From: Caulobacter sp. Root343
Lineage (GTDB): Bacteria; Pseudomonadota; Alphaproteobacteria; Caulobacterales; Caulobacteraceae
Direction of reading: 5' to 3'
Assembly (NCBI RefSeq): GCF_001425745.1
Contig: NZ_LMDF01000002.1
Location: forward strand, 200,481 to 264,480
DNA: 64,000 nucleotides
Shown: positions 36,926 through 46,170 of the stretch, in pieces
Numbering within the stretch: position 1 is the first letter of the stretch
Layout of the letters: every line of letters begins with the position of its first letter
The notes under the pieces: generated by a model
The model's database searches: none
Seen by the model: the letters and a program-made list of their open reading frames with translations, nothing else
What the model was told of the DNA's origin: nothing
Translations under genes and position numbers: made by a program

Positions 36926-39900
36926 CTAAAAACTATCCACCCGGACCTCCCACGGCCGGCTCATTCCCACCGCCGCGTCCAGGCCGCCCATGATCCACCG
37001 CCGGGTGTCGGCCGGGTCGATGACCGCGTCGATCTCCAGCGCCGCGGCCATGCTGGTCGCCTTGCCGGCCGCGTAGAGCCGCGCCACCAACTGATCGTAG
37101 AGCGCCTTCTGCTTCACCGGATCGGTCTCGGCCTCCAACTCCTTGCGATAACCTAGCTGCACCGCGCCCTCCAGGCCCATGCCGCCGAACTCGCCCGTCG
37201 GCCAGGCGGCGATGAAGGCCGGCGAGTGGAAGCTGCCGCCCGCCATGGCCTGGGCCCCGAGGCCATAGCCCTTGCGGGTCACCACGGTGAACAGGGGCGA
37301 GCGCAGCTTGGCGCCGGCGATGAACTGGCGGCTGACCCGGCGCACGGCGGCGGCGTCCTCGCTGGCCGGGCCGACCATGAAGCCGGGCGTGTCGCACAGG
37401 CTCACCACCGGCAGGGCGAAGGCGTCGCAGAGCTGCAGGAATCGCGCGGCCTTCTCGGCCCCCTCGCAGTCGATGGCCCCGCCCAGATGGCGCGGATCGT
37501 TGGCGATCAGGCCCATTGGCCGGCCCTCGATGCGGATCAGGCCCGTGACCATGCCGGCCGCGAAGCCGCCCCGCAGCTCCAGGAACGAATCCTCGTCGAC
37601 GAGACCCTTGATCAATGCCCGCACATCATAGACCCGCAGGCGGTTCTCGGGGATGGCGCCCCGCAGGCGGCGCTGGTCGGGAACGGTCCAGGACGTCAGC
37701 GACCCCTGGAAATAGGACAGGGCCTGCTTGGCCAGCCGCGTGGCTTGGGCCTCGTCGTCGGCCAGGATGTCGATGACCCCGTTCCTCCACTGGTGGGCCG
37801 AGGGGCCGATCTCCTCGGGCCGGAACACGCCCAGCCCGCCGCCCGCGATCATCGCCGGCCCGCCCATGCCGAGATTGCTGTCGCGGGTGGCGATGATCAT
37901 CTCGGAGAGACCGGCGATGGCCGCGTTGCCGGCGAAGCAGCGGCCGGCGACGATGGCGATCTTGGGGACCAGGCCCGACAGCTGGGCGAAACTCCGGAAC
38001 GTCGGCACGTCCAGCCCCGCCACCGCCGTGGTGTCGGTGTCGCCCGGCCGGCCGCCGCCACCTTCCGCGAACCAGACGACCGGCAGGCGCTGGTCGGCGA
38101 TCACCGCCATCAGCCGGTCGGACTTCTTGTGGTTCATCGCGCCCTGCGTACCCGCCAGCACCGTGAAGTCGTAGGCCAGGGCCGCCGTCCGCGCCTTGTC
38201 CGGCGGGAAGAGGCCGCCGTTGACGGTTCCGATCCCGGTGATCAGGCCGTCGGCCGGGGTGCTGGCGATCAGGTCGTCGGTCGAACGCCGCCGCTTCTGG
38301 GCCGCGATGGCCAAGGCGCCGTATTCCAGGAAGCTGCCGGGATCGACCAGATCGTCGATGTTCTCCCGCGCCGTGCGGTGGCCGGTCTTGCGGCGCTTGG
38401 CGACGGCGTCGGGACGGGCTTCGTCGAGGGTGAAGCGGTGGCGGGCGATGACCTCGGCCAGGTCGGGGCGGATCGCGTCGAGGTCTTCAGCGGCGGCCTC
38501 CACGGTGTCCGCGCCCTCGAGTTCGACCGGCTCCAGGAACACCAGCGGCTGGCCCTCGGCGACGTTGGCGCCGGGCGCGGCGGCGATCTTCAGCACCCGG
38601 CCACCGCGCTCGGCGTGGACCAGGTGCTCCATCTTCATCGCTTCCAGCACCGCCAGGGCCTGGCCGGGCCTGACGAGGTCGCCTTCCGCCACCGCGATCG
38701 AACCGACCGTGGCGGAGAGCGGCGCGGCGACGGCGATCGCGCCGTCGAGGGTTTCGAAGATCCGGGCGTCGCCCTCCGAAGTCGAGGGGAGGCCAGCCGC
38801 CAGCACAGCGGCGTGGTCCTCGATGAAGCGGGTGGTCGGGGCTTCCGGCGCGGCGGCCAGGATCGCCCGGACCAGCGGGGCGGTGGTCGCCACGCCGCCG
38901 ATCGTGAACTCCGCCAGCGCCCGGTCCAGCCGGGCGGTGGCCTCGGTCGCGGTCCGTCCGCGGGCGATCACCTTGGCCAGCAGGCTGTCATAGGCCCCGC
39001 CGACGACGAGCCCGACCGCGCCCGCCGCGTCGATCCGCACGCCCGGACCGCCCGGCGGGCTCCAGGCGCTGATCGTCCCGCTGGACGGCTTGACCTGGCC
39101 GTCGGCGGTCAGGGTCTCGGCGTTGACCCGCGCCTGGATGGCGACGCCGGAAGCGGGCGGGGCGGCGGTCAGGCCGAGGCGCTCCAGGCTCGCGCCGGCC
39201 GCCAGGTCGAACTGCAGGCGCACCAGGTCCAGACCGGTGACCTCCTCGGTCACCGTATGCTCGACCTGCAGGCGCGGATTGACCTCCAGGAAGAAGGCCT
39301 CGCCGGTCTCGGCGTCGAGCAAGAACTCGACGGTGGCCAGGCCTTGGTAGCCGGCGCACAGCGCCTCGGCGTGGCGCCAGAGCTCGGCGCGCGCGAGGTC
39401 GGGCAGGACGGCCGGGGCGATCTCGACCAGCTTCTGGTTGCGGCGTTGCAGCGAGCAGTCGCGGTCGCCGACGGCCAGGGCGTGAATCCCGTCGCCGACG
39501 ATCTGGACCTCGATGTGCCGGGCATGGGTCAGCAGCGTCTCGGCATAGAGCCCGCCGTCGCCGAACGCGGCCAAGGCCTCGCGTTCGCAGGCGGCGTAGG
39601 CGGCGTCCAGTTCGCCGGGATCCAGCACGGCCCGCATCCCGCGACCGCCGCCGCCGGCCCGCGCCTTCAGCATGATCGCCCCGTGCTCTGCCTGGAAGGC
39701 GCGCGCCGCGTCCAGGTCGAGGGCGCCCGTCCCGGGGATCAGCGGCGCGCTCCGCTCGGCCGCCAGGGCGCGGGCGGCGGCCTTGTCGCCGAAGACCTCC
39801 AGGTGCTCGGGCGAGGGGCCGATGAAGACGATCCCGGCGTCCGCGCAGGCGCGCGCCAGGGCCGGGTTCTCCGACAGGAAGCCATAGCCGGGATGCAGGG

Positions 39901-40129
39901 CGTCGCAGGCTTCCGCCCGCGCGGCGGCCACGATCGCGGGGATGTCCAGATAGGCCCGCGCGCCGGCCCCGCTCAGGGCGACCGCGCGGTCAGCGGCGGC
40001 CACGTGCGGGTTCCCCGCGTCGTCGGTCGCGAAGACCGCCACGCTCTCGATCCCGGCCTCCGCCGCCGCGCGGGCGATGCGGACGGCGATCTCGCCGCGA
40101 TTGGCGATCAAGACGCGGGTGAAGGACAT
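36926..40129 (-). CDS. Single-chain acyl-CoA carboxylase (biotin carboxylase, BCCP and carboxyltransferase)
   Basis: A 1067-residue fusion carrying a whole biotin-dependent carboxylase. Residues about 1-445 are biotin carboxylase (VLIANRGEIAVRIARAA; ATP-grasp glycine loop KARAGGGGRGMR; EVNPRLQVEHTVTEEVTGLD). A biotin-carrier domain has Lys499 in EAMKMEH. Residues about 570-1067 are both halves of an acyl-CoA carboxyltransferase (ENIDDLVDPGSFLEYGALAI, later PVVSLCDTPGFMVGP and MGLEGAVQLGYRKELE). This order matches the long-chain acyl-CoA carboxylase (LCC) type of single-polypeptide enzyme. The substrate is not shown by sequence. The gene is divergent from imuA across a 120-bp gap holding an SOS box. 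Confidence 0.9.
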   Translation of the reverse strand: MSFTRVLIANRGEIAVRIARAAAEAGIESVAVFATDDAGNPHVAAADRAVALSGAGARAYLDIPAIVAAARAEACDALHPGYGFLSENPALARACADAGIVFIGPSPEHLEVFGDKAAARALAAERSAPLIPGTGALDLDAARAFQAEHGAIMLKARAGGGGRGMRAVLDPGELDAAYAACEREALAAFGDGGLYAETLLTHARHIEVQIVGDGIHALAVGDRDCSLQRRNQKLVEIAPAVLPDLARAELWRHAEALCAGYQGLATVEFLLDAETGEAFFLEVNPRLQVEHTVTEEVTGLDLVRLQFDLAAGASLERLGLTAAPPASGVAIQARVNAETLTADGQVKPSSGTISAWSPPGGPGVRIDAAGAVGLVVGGAYDSLLAKVIARGRTATEATARLDRALAEFTIGGVATTAPLVRAILAAAPEAPTTRFIEDHAAVLAAGLPSTSEGDARIFETLDGAIAVAAPLSATVGSIAVAEGDLVRPGQALAVLEAMKMEHLVHAERGGRVLKIAAAPGANVAEGQPLVFLEPVELEGADTVEAAAEDLDAIRPDLAEVIARHRFTLDEARPDAVAKRRKTGHRTARENIDDLVDPGSFLEYGALAIAAQKRRRSTDDLIASTPADGLITGIGTVNGGLFPPDKARTAALAYDFTVLAGTQGAMNHKKSDRLMAVIADQRLPVVWFAEGGGGRPGDTDTTAVAGLDVPTFRSFAQLSGLVPKIAIVAGRCFAGNAAIAGLSEMIIATRDSNLGMGGPAMIAGGGLGVFRPEEIGPSAHQWRNGVIDILADDEAQATRLAKQALSYFQGSLTSWTVPDQRRLRGAIPENRLRVYDVRALIKGLVDEDSFLELRGGFAAGMVTGLIRIEGRPMGLIANDPRHLGGAIDCEGAEKAARFLQLCDAFALPVVSLCDTPGFMVGPASEDAAAVRRVSRQFIAGAKLRSPLFTVVTRKGYGLGAQAMAGGSFHSPAFIAAWPTGEFGGMGLEGAVQLGYRKELEAETDPVKQKALYDQLVARLYAAGKATSMAAALEIDAVIDPADTRRWIMGGLDAAVGMSRPWEVRVDSF

Positions 40130-40223
40130 GGTGTCTCCCGTCAGGCTTCATACGGCCGTTTGACGCACCATCGCCCGTCCGCCCCAGCTCGCCAAGACTT
40201 GACTCTCCAAGTGGAGAAGATCA

Positions 40224-40238
40224 GAACAAAAGTGGAAC
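40224..40238. promoter_or_regulatory. LexA (SOS) box upstream of imuA
   Basis: GAAC-AAAAGTG-GAAC, i.e. GTTC-N7-GTTC on the other strand. It ends 12 bp before the chosen imuA start, and GGAG for that start follows directly. It should control imuA-imuB-dnaE2 and may also affect the divergent carboxylase. Confidence 0.88.
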
Positions 40239-40250
40239 ATGGAGCGTGAA

Positions 40251-41021
40251 ATGGCCGGATCGCGCGAGGCGCGTCTTGCGGCCCTCAGAGGCCGGATCGC
40301 CGCGATTGAAGCGGGGACTCGGACTCCGACTCCGGTCCTGCCGTTCGGCGATCCGGCCATCGACGGCTGCTTCCCGGGCGGCGGCCTGCCGCTGGGCGGC
40401 TGGCATGAGGTGACGGGCGCGGGGCTGGAGGACGAGACCGGCGCGGCGCCGGCGGCCTTCGTCGGCCTCTTGCTAAGACCCCTGGTAAAGACCGGAGCGG
40501 TGGTCTGGGTGGCGCGGCGTGGCGACCTGTTCGCGCCCGGTCTGGCCGGCCTCGGCTTTCCGGCCGGGCGGCTGATCCAGGTCAAAGCCCGCGACGAGGC
40601 CGAGGTGCTGTCGGTGCTGGAGGACGCTCTCTCTACTCAAGGCGTCGCCGCCGCCGTCGGCGAGGCCGAGGCGCCGGACCTGACCGCCGGCCGCCGCCTG
40701 CAGCTAGCCTGCGAGAAGCGTGGCGGCCTCGGGGTGCTGCTGCATCGAAGGCCGTATGGCGGCCGGGCGGGGAAGCCTCGGATGGTGTCCGGCTCGGCCT
40801 CGCTCAGCCGCTGGCGCATCGCCGCCGCCCCCAGCCAGCCGGACGCCGGCGAGCTGGGCCTGGGCCCGCCGCGCTGGCGGGTCGAACTGGAACGCTGCCG
40901 GGGCGGACGTCCCGGCGGCTGGATCTTGGAGCAGTCGGATGCCGCGCATCCTTTCCGTCTGGTGTCCCAACTGGCCGATCACGACCTGGCGGCGCCGGAA
41001 CCCTTGCGGCGGGTCGGCTGA
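40251..41021 (+). CDS. imuA: SOS mutagenesis accessory protein ImuA
   Basis: A 256-residue RecA/SulA-like protein, first gene of the imuA-imuB-dnaE2 cassette that carries out damage-induced mutagenesis in Caulobacter and many other bacteria. Seen: an N-terminal helix MAGSREARLAALRGRIAAIE, then FGDPAIDGCFPGGGLPLGGWHEVTG, the family's GLPxGxxHE segment replacing a true Walker A. C-terminal WRVELERCRGGRPGGWILE matches the conserved end (V-L-R-RGG-P--W-LE). ATG 40251 was chosen over ATG 40239 because GGAG then sits 6 nt upstream and the SOS box abuts 40239. The end overlaps imuB by 83 bp. Confidence 0.92.
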   Translation: MAGSREARLAALRGRIAAIEAGTRTPTPVLPFGDPAIDGCFPGGGLPLGGWHEVTGAGLEDETGAAPAAFVGLLLRPLVKTGAVVWVARRGDLFAPGLAGLGFPAGRLIQVKARDEAEVLSVLEDALSTQGVAAAVGEAEAPDLTAGRRLQLACEKRGGLGVLLHRRPYGGRAGKPRMVSGSASLSRWRIAAAPSQPDAGELGLGPPRWRVELERCRGGRPGGWILEQSDAAHPFRLVSQLADHDLAAPEPLRRVG

Positions 41022-42594
41022 GGTTACTGGCCCCCTCCGCGCCTACGGCGCTCCTCCCCCGGAGGGGGAAGACGGGCGCCGCACTCCTTCTTCCCCCTCC
41101 GGGGGAGGAGGATGCGAAGCATCCGGAGGGGGCAAGCCCTCGCCCGAACCCCCCTTCGCCCTGCTGGTCTCCGACCACGGAACCCGCCGCCTCGCCGCCG
41201 TGGACGAGCGCGCCCGCGCCCTGGGCCTCTCCGCCGGCCAGAAGGCCGCCGACGCTCTGGCCCTGGTCCCGGACCTGGTCACGGCCGACCACGACCCGGC
41301 CGCTGATCGCGCGGCGCTGGAGGCGCTGAGCGACTGGTGCGTGCGGTTCTCGCCGGCCGTGGCCCTCGACGGCGACGACGGCCTGCTGCTGGACATCACC
41401 GGGACCGACCACCTGTGGGGCGGGGAGGGGGCCATGTTGGTCGACCTCGTCGCGCGGCTGGCCCGCTGGGGCGTGCCGGCCCGGGCGGCGATCGCCGATA
41501 CGGCCGGGGCGGCCTGGGCCCTGGCCCGGTTCGGCGACGACCTGGCCATCGCTCCGCCCGGCGGCCAGCGCGTAGCGATCGAGGACCTGCCGGTCGCGGC
41601 CCTGCGCCTGGAGGACGCCGCCGAGGCCCAGCTGCCGCGCCTGGGCCTGCACCGGGTCGGCCAGCTCTTCGCCCTGCCGCGCGCCCAGCTGGCCAAGCGG
41701 TTCGGCCTGGCCCTGACCTTGCGGCTGGACCAGGCCCTGGGCGCGGCGGCCGAGGCCCTGACCTTCCGCCGGCCGGCGAGCCCGTGGTTCGACCGCCTGG
41801 CCTTCTTCGAGCCGATCAGCGCCCCCGAGGACCTGGCCCGCGTGGCCGGCGACGCCCTGGCTTTGATCTGCGCCCGGCTGGAGGCCGAGGGGCGCGGGGC
41901 CAAGCGGTTCGAGGTGGTGTTCCACCGCCTGGACGGCCGCGCCTATCCGGTGCGGGCGGGCCTGGCGCGGATCGGCCGCGACGCCCGGCGCCTGACCCGG
42001 CTGATCGTGCCCAAGCTGGACAAGGTTGATCCGGGCTTCGGGATCGAGGTGGTCACCGTCCACGCCGGCGGGGTCGAGGCCCTGGCGGCGGCCCAGGAGC
42101 GCCTGGACTCTGAAGCTGGAAACGACCTCGACGAGACCCTGGCCCCGCTGATCGATCGACTGGTCAACCGCCTGGGCGAGAACCGGGTCTGGCGCGCCGA
42201 CCCCTATGAGAGCCACGTGCCCGAGCGCTCGGTGGTTCGCGTCGCGCCGCTGGACCCGCTGGCGGCGGCCCGCTGGGATCCCGACCGTCCGCGCCCGGTG
42301 CGGCTGTTCAAACGCCCGGAGGCGATCACCGCCCTGGCCAAGGTGCCCGATGATCCGCCGGTGCAGTTCACTTGGCGCGGCCGCTCGCACCGCGTCCGCC
42401 GCGCGGAGGGTCCTGAACGGATCGGCCAGGAATGGTGGCGCGCCGGGACGGGCGAGGGCGAGACCGGTCCGGACAAGATCCGCGATTATTACCGCGTCGA
42501 GGACGAGGCTGGCGGCCGGTTCTGGATTTATCGGCAGGGCCTGTTCGACGGCGACGAGACGCCGAAGTGGTGGATCCATGGCCTGTTTGGTTGA
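40939..42594 (+). CDS. imuB: SOS mutagenesis Y-family-like protein ImuB, with repeat-coded insert
   Basis: A 551-residue ImuB, a polymerase-like protein lacking the catalytic acids that bridges DnaE2 to the sliding clamp. The N-terminal strand is RILSVWCPNWPITTWRRR; homology resumes at PPFALLVSDHGTRRLAAVD, with AGQKAADALALVPDL, ALDGDDGLLLDITGTDHLWG (palm) and the little-finger region after PASPWFDRLAFFEPI. Residues 31-66 are entirely the translation of a family C palindromic repeat inserted in frame (108 bp, 36 codons), giving a Pro/Gly/Ser-rich loop. The start ATG 40939 lies inside imuA; no start after the repeat would keep the first beta strand. Confidence 0.92.
   Translation: MPRILSVWCPNWPITTWRRRNPCGGSAEVTGPLRAYGAPPPEGEDGRRTPSSPSGGGGCEASGGGKPSPEPPFALLVSDHGTRRLAAVDERARALGLSAGQKAADALALVPDLVTADHDPAADRAALEALSDWCVRFSPAVALDGDDGLLLDITGTDHLWGGEGAMLVDLVARLARWGVPARAAIADTAGAAWALARFGDDLAIAPPGGQRVAIEDLPVAALRLEDAAEAQLPRLGLHRVGQLFALPRAQLAKRFGLALTLRLDQALGAAAEALTFRRPASPWFDRLAFFEPISAPEDLARVAGDALALICARLEAEGRGAKRFEVVFHRLDGRAYPVRAGLARIGRDARRLTRLIVPKLDKVDPGFGIEVVTVHAGGVEALAAAQERLDSEAGNDLDETLAPLIDRLVNRLGENRVWRADPYESHVPERSVVRVAPLDPLAAARWDPDRPRPVRLFKRPEAITALAKVPDDPPVQFTWRGRSHRVRRAEGPERIGQEWWRAGTGEGETGPDKIRDYYRVEDEAGGRFWIYRQGLFDGDETPKWWIHGLFG
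41029..41136. repeat. Family C palindromic repeat inside imuB
   Basis: 108 bp, a multiple of three, beginning GGCCCCCTCCGCGCC and ending CGGAGGGGGCAAG; compare the copy at 13836. It starts 7 bp after the imuA stop and at codon 31 of imuB, leaving the reading frame open. Confidence 0.88.
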
Positions 42595-42599
42595 GGTTC

Positions 42600-42721
42600 A
42601 AGCTCCTCCCCCGCGCGCGGGGGAGGTGGCCCAGAGGGCCGGAGGGGCCAGCACGGCCGACTTCCAGTTAGCCCCCTCCGTCGGCTCCGCCGACACCTCC
42701 CCCGCGAACGGGGGAGGAGCT
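42600..42721. repeat. Family C palindromic repeats between imuB and dnaE2
   Basis: Two half-elements: AGCTCCTCCCCCGCGCGCGG with GGGAGG, and GCCCCCTCCGTCGGC with CGGGGGAGGAGC. The last arm, GGGGGAGGAG, ends just before the dnaE2 ATG and provides its ribosome binding site. Confidence 0.85.
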
Positions 42722-42722
42722 G

Positions 42723-45700
42723 ATGACGCGCGCGCCCGCCTACGCCGAACTCCAGGCCACCACCAACTTCTCGTTCCTGCGCGGCGCGTCACACGCGGGC
42801 GAGCTGTCGCTGACGGCCGAGGCCCTGGGTCTGACGGCGGTGGGGATCACCGACCGCAACACCCTGTCCGGCGTGGTCCGGGCCTGGGCGGCGGCCGAGG
42901 CGCTGAAGGTGCGGGCCCTGACCGGCTGCCGGCTGGACTTCATGGACGGCACGCCCAGCCTGCTGTGCTACCCCACCGACCGCGAGGCGTTCGGCCGGCT
43001 GACCCGCCTTTTGACCGTCGGCCAGCGCCGGGCCGACAAGGGCGAGTGCCACCTGACCTGGCGGGACTTCCTGGACCATTCCGACGGTCAGCTCGGTCTG
43101 ATCGTGCCGCCGGCCAAGCTGGACGAGGCCTTCGAGCGCGACCTGGCCCGCATGGCCGGCGACCTGCGCGGCCGGTCGTGGCTGGCGGCCAGCCGCGCCT
43201 ACGCCGCCCAGGACCTGAAACGCCTGGCGCGCCTGGACGCGCTGGGCCGTGAGGCCGGCGCCCCGATCGTGGCGACCAACGACGTCCTCTATCATGGCCC
43301 CGAGCGGCGGCCGCTGCAGGACGTGATCACCTGCGTACGCGAGCACTGCTCGATCCACGAGGCCGGCTTTCGGCTGGAGGCCAACGCCGAGCGCCACCTG
43401 AAGTCGCCGTCCGAAATGGCCCGCCTGTTCGAGCGCTGGCCGCGCGCGGTCGAGCGCACGGTCGAGATCGTCGAGCGCATCGGCTTCGACCTCGGCCAGC
43501 TGAAGGAGGAATATCCCGACGAGCCGGTCCCGCCCGGCAAGACGGCCATGCAGCACTTGACCGACCTGACCTGGGCCGGGGCGGCCTGGCGTTATCCCGC
43601 CGGCGTGCCCGACAAGGTCGCCGCCCAGCTCACCGAAGAGCTGCGGCTGATCGCCAAGATGGATTACCCCAACTACTTCATCACCGTGCACGACATCGTG
43701 CGCGAAGCTCGCAGCATGGGCATCCTCTGCCAGGGGCGGGGCTCGGCGGCCAATTCCTCGGTCTGCTACTGCCTGGGCGTGACGGCGATCGACCCCACCG
43801 AGCACCGGCTGCTGTTCACCCGCTTCATCTCCGAGAACCGCGGCGAGCCGCCGGACATCGACGTCGACTTCGAGCACGAGCGGCGCGAGGAGGTGATGCA
43901 ATATGTCTACAAGCGCTATGGCCGCGAGTACGCCGCCATCTGCGGGACCGTGATCCACTACCGCCCGCGCAGCGCCATCCGCGACGTCGGCAAGGCCCTG
44001 GGCCTGACCGAGGACGTCACCTCGCTGCTGGCCGGCACGGTCTGGGGCAGCTGGGGCGACGGCCTGCCCGAGGAGCACCTGAGCAACGCCGGCCTCGACC
44101 CCAAGGCGCCCGAGATCGCCCGCGCCGTCGGCCTGGCCACCGAGCTGATGGGCTTTCCCCGTCACCTGTCGCAGCACGTCGGCGGCTTCGTCCTGACCAA
44201 GCGGCGGCTGGACGAGACCGTGCCGATCGGCAACGCGGCGATGAAGGACCGCACCTTCATCGAGTGGGACAAGGACGACATCGACAGCCTGAAACTGATG
44301 AAGGTCGACGTCCTGGCCCTGGGGATGCTGACCGCCATCCAGCGGGCCATGACGATGCTGCGGAACGACCACGGCCTGGTCGAGATCCAGGACCTGGCCG
44401 ACATCCCCAAGGAGGTTTCCGGCGTCTACGACATGCTGTGCGTGGCCGACAGCGTCGGGGTGTTCCAGGTCGAGAGCCGGGCCCAGATGTCGATGCTGCC
44501 GCGCCTGAGGCCGCGCAAGTTCTACGACCTGGTCATCGAGGTGGCGATCGTCCGCCCCGGCCCGATCCAGGGCGACATGGTGCATCCGTACCTGAAACGC
44601 CGCAGCGGGATCGAGCCGGTGGAATGGCCGGAGCCGTCGCCCGAGCACGGGCCGCCGGACGAGCTGAAGGAGATCCTCGGCGAAACCTACGGCGTGCCGC
44701 TGTTCCAGGAGCAGGCGATGAGCCTGGCCATCGAGGCGGCCAAGTTCACGCCGGACGAGGCCGACGGCCTGCGCAAGGCCATGGCCACCTTCCGCAACCT
44801 GGGCACGCCCGCCGAATATCGCGACAAGTTCGTCGAGGGCATGGCGCGGCGCGGCTACCAGCGCGACTTCGCCGAGCGCTGCTTCAAGCAGATCGAGGGC
44901 TTCGGCCACTACGGCTTTCCGGAGAGCCACGCGGCCAGCTTCGCCAAGCTGGTCTATGTCTCGGCCTGGATCAAATGGGCCTGGCCGGACGTGTTCTGCG
45001 CGGCCCTGATCAACTCCCAGCCGATGGGCTTCTACCAGCCGGCGCAGCTGGTCCGCGACGCGCGCGAGCACGGGGTCGAGGTGCTGGCCCCCGACATCCT
45101 GGCCAGCGGCTGGGACTGCACGCTGGAGCCGCCTGCCGCCCCCTTCATGGAGGAGAGGGCACGCCGATTCAGCCCTCGCGCCGACAAGATCGCCGACTAC
45201 GGCAACCGCCCTCGCTGGAAGGCCGTCCGCCTGGGCTTTCGCCAGATCAAGGGGCTGAAGGAAAAGGCCGATATCCCGCCGCTGCTGAAGGCCCGCGAGG
45301 AAGGCGCCCGCACGCCCGCCGAGTTCGCCCAGGCCGGCGTGCCGCAACGGGCGCTGGAGCTATTGGCCGAGGCCGACGCCTTCGCCTCGGTGGGCCTGTC
45401 GCGGCGTGAGGCCCTGTGGGCGGTCAAGGGGCTGAAGGGCGAGCACAAGGCCCCGGTCCAGGCCCCGCTGCTGGCCGGCCTGCCGCTGTTCGAGGATCGT
45501 GTCGCCTTGCCGGAGATGGCCGCGACCCAGGAGGTGGCCGAGGATTACCGCACCACCAGCCTGTCGCTGAAGGCCCACCCGGTCGGCTTCTACCGGCCGA
45601 TGCTGACGCGGCGCGGGGTGATCACCGCCGAGCGGCTGCTGTCGGTCAAGGACGGCCAGCGGGTCTCGGTGGCCGGCCTCGTCCTGATCCGCCAGCGGCC

Positions 45701-45992
45701 GGGTACGGCCAAGGGCGTGGTGTTCGTCACCCTGGAGGACGAGACCGGGGTGGCCAACGCCGTGGTCTGGAAGGACCGCTTCGAGGCCGATCGCAACGTG
45801 GTGATGACCGCCTCGTTCCTGGTCGTCCACGGCCGGGTGCAGCGGGCCGAGAACGTCATCCACATCGTCGCCGAAACCTTCACCGACCTCTCGGCCCACC
45901 TGTCGACCTTGCGCGACGAACCCGGCGCGCCGGCCCCCCGCGTGCGCCAGAAGGTCTCGGGCCGGCTGCTGCGAAGCCGGGATTTTCACTGA
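42723..45992 (+). CDS. dnaE2: Error-prone DNA polymerase DnaE2 (ImuC)
   Basis: A 1089-residue C-family polymerase, the catalytic member of the SOS mutagenesis cassette that copies damaged templates with ImuA and ImuB. The N-terminal PHP domain begins [20 protein letters not shown]. The polymerase core shows [20 protein letters not shown] (nucleotide-binding GRGSAA), the catalytic aspartates in [19 protein letters not shown], and later [15 protein letters not shown] tandem HhH segment and OB-fold follow ([20 protein letters not shown]). It is about 70 residues shorter than DnaE1, as usual for the family. The ribosome binding site is within a palindromic repeat arm. Expression should depend on the imuA SOS promoter. 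Confidence 0.96.
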   Translation: MTRAPAYAELQATTNFSFLRGASHAGELSLTAEALGLTAVGITDRNTLSGVVRAWAAAEALKVRALTGCRLDFMDGTPSLLCYPTDREAFGRLTRLLTVGQRRADKGECHLTWRDFLDHSDGQLGLIVPPAKLDEAFERDLARMAGDLRGRSWLAASRAYAAQDLKRLARLDALGREAGAPIVATNDVLYHGPERRPLQDVITCVREHCSIHEAGFRLEANAERHLKSPSEMARLFERWPRAVERTVEIVERIGFDLGQLKEEYPDEPVPPGKTAMQHLTDLTWAGAAWRYPAGVPDKVAAQLTEELRLIAKMDYPNYFITVHDIVREARSMGILCQGRGSAANSSVCYCLGVTAIDPTEHRLLFTRFISENRGEPPDIDVDFEHERREEVMQYVYKRYGREYAAICGTVIHYRPRSAIRDVGKALGLTEDVTSLLAGTVWGSWGDGLPEEHLSNAGLDPKAPEIARAVGLATELMGFPRHLSQHVGGFVLTKRRLDETVPIGNAAMKDRTFIEWDKDDIDSLKLMKVDVLALGMLTAIQRAMTMLRNDHGLVEIQDLADIPKEVSGVYDMLCVADSVGVFQVESRAQMSMLPRLRPRKFYDLVIEVAIVRPGPIQGDMVHPYLKRRSGIEPVEWPEPSPEHGPPDELKEILGETYGVPLFQEQAMSLAIEAAKFTPDEADGLRKAMATFRNLGTPAEYRDKFVEGMARRGYQRDFAERCFKQIEGFGHYGFPESHAASFAKLVYVSAWIKWAWPDVFCAALINSQPMGFYQPAQLVRDAREHGVEVLAPDILASGWDCTLEPPAAPFMEERARRFSPRADKIADYGNRPRWKAVRLGFRQIKGLKEKADIPPLLKAREEGARTPAEFAQAGVPQRALELLAEADAFASVGLSRREALWAVKGLKGEHKAPVQAPLLAGLPLFEDRVALPEMAATQEVAEDYRTTSLSLKAHPVGFYRPMLTRRGVITAERLLSVKDGQRVSVAGLVLIRQRPGTAKGVVFVTLEDETGVANAVVWKDRFEADRNVVMTASFLVVHGRVQRAENVIHIVAETFTDLSAHLSTLRDEPGAPAPRVRQKVSGRLLRSRDFH

Positions 45993-46101
45993 GGGGACGC
46001 TTTGTCCCGGCTAGCCCGGCCTTCAAGGATGACACGGACCGGGAGCTCGGCCCTCGACCTATTTCGGCGGCCAATCACCTCCGCGCGGGCTGCGGCGCTA
46101 A

Positions 46102-46112
46102 TTGTCTGACAA
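46102..46112. promoter_or_regulatory. Dyad upstream of the GH43 gene, GntR-type operator candidate
   Basis: TTGTC-T-GACAA is a perfect 5-1-5 palindrome 58 bp upstream of the GH43 start. Its form resembles GntR/FadR-family operators. No regulator gene is adjacent, so the link to sugar control is inference. Confidence 0.4.
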
Positions 46113-46170
46113 AAGTCGTCTTGTGGGCGCCGCCTCGGGTGCGATAGCAAGACGCGAAAGGGGAAACGTC

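Noticed and set aside
37226..40249. A 1007-codon plus-strand frame antisense to the carboxylase gene
   Set aside because: It is a shadow: the minus-strand frame carries all biotin carboxylase motifs, while this one is rich in Gly/Arg/Gln/Asp with no domain. Long antisense frames are expected at this GC content.
42789..45347. An 852-codon minus-strand frame opposite dnaE2
   Set aside because: Shadow of dnaE2, which has the PHP and catalytic Asp motifs.
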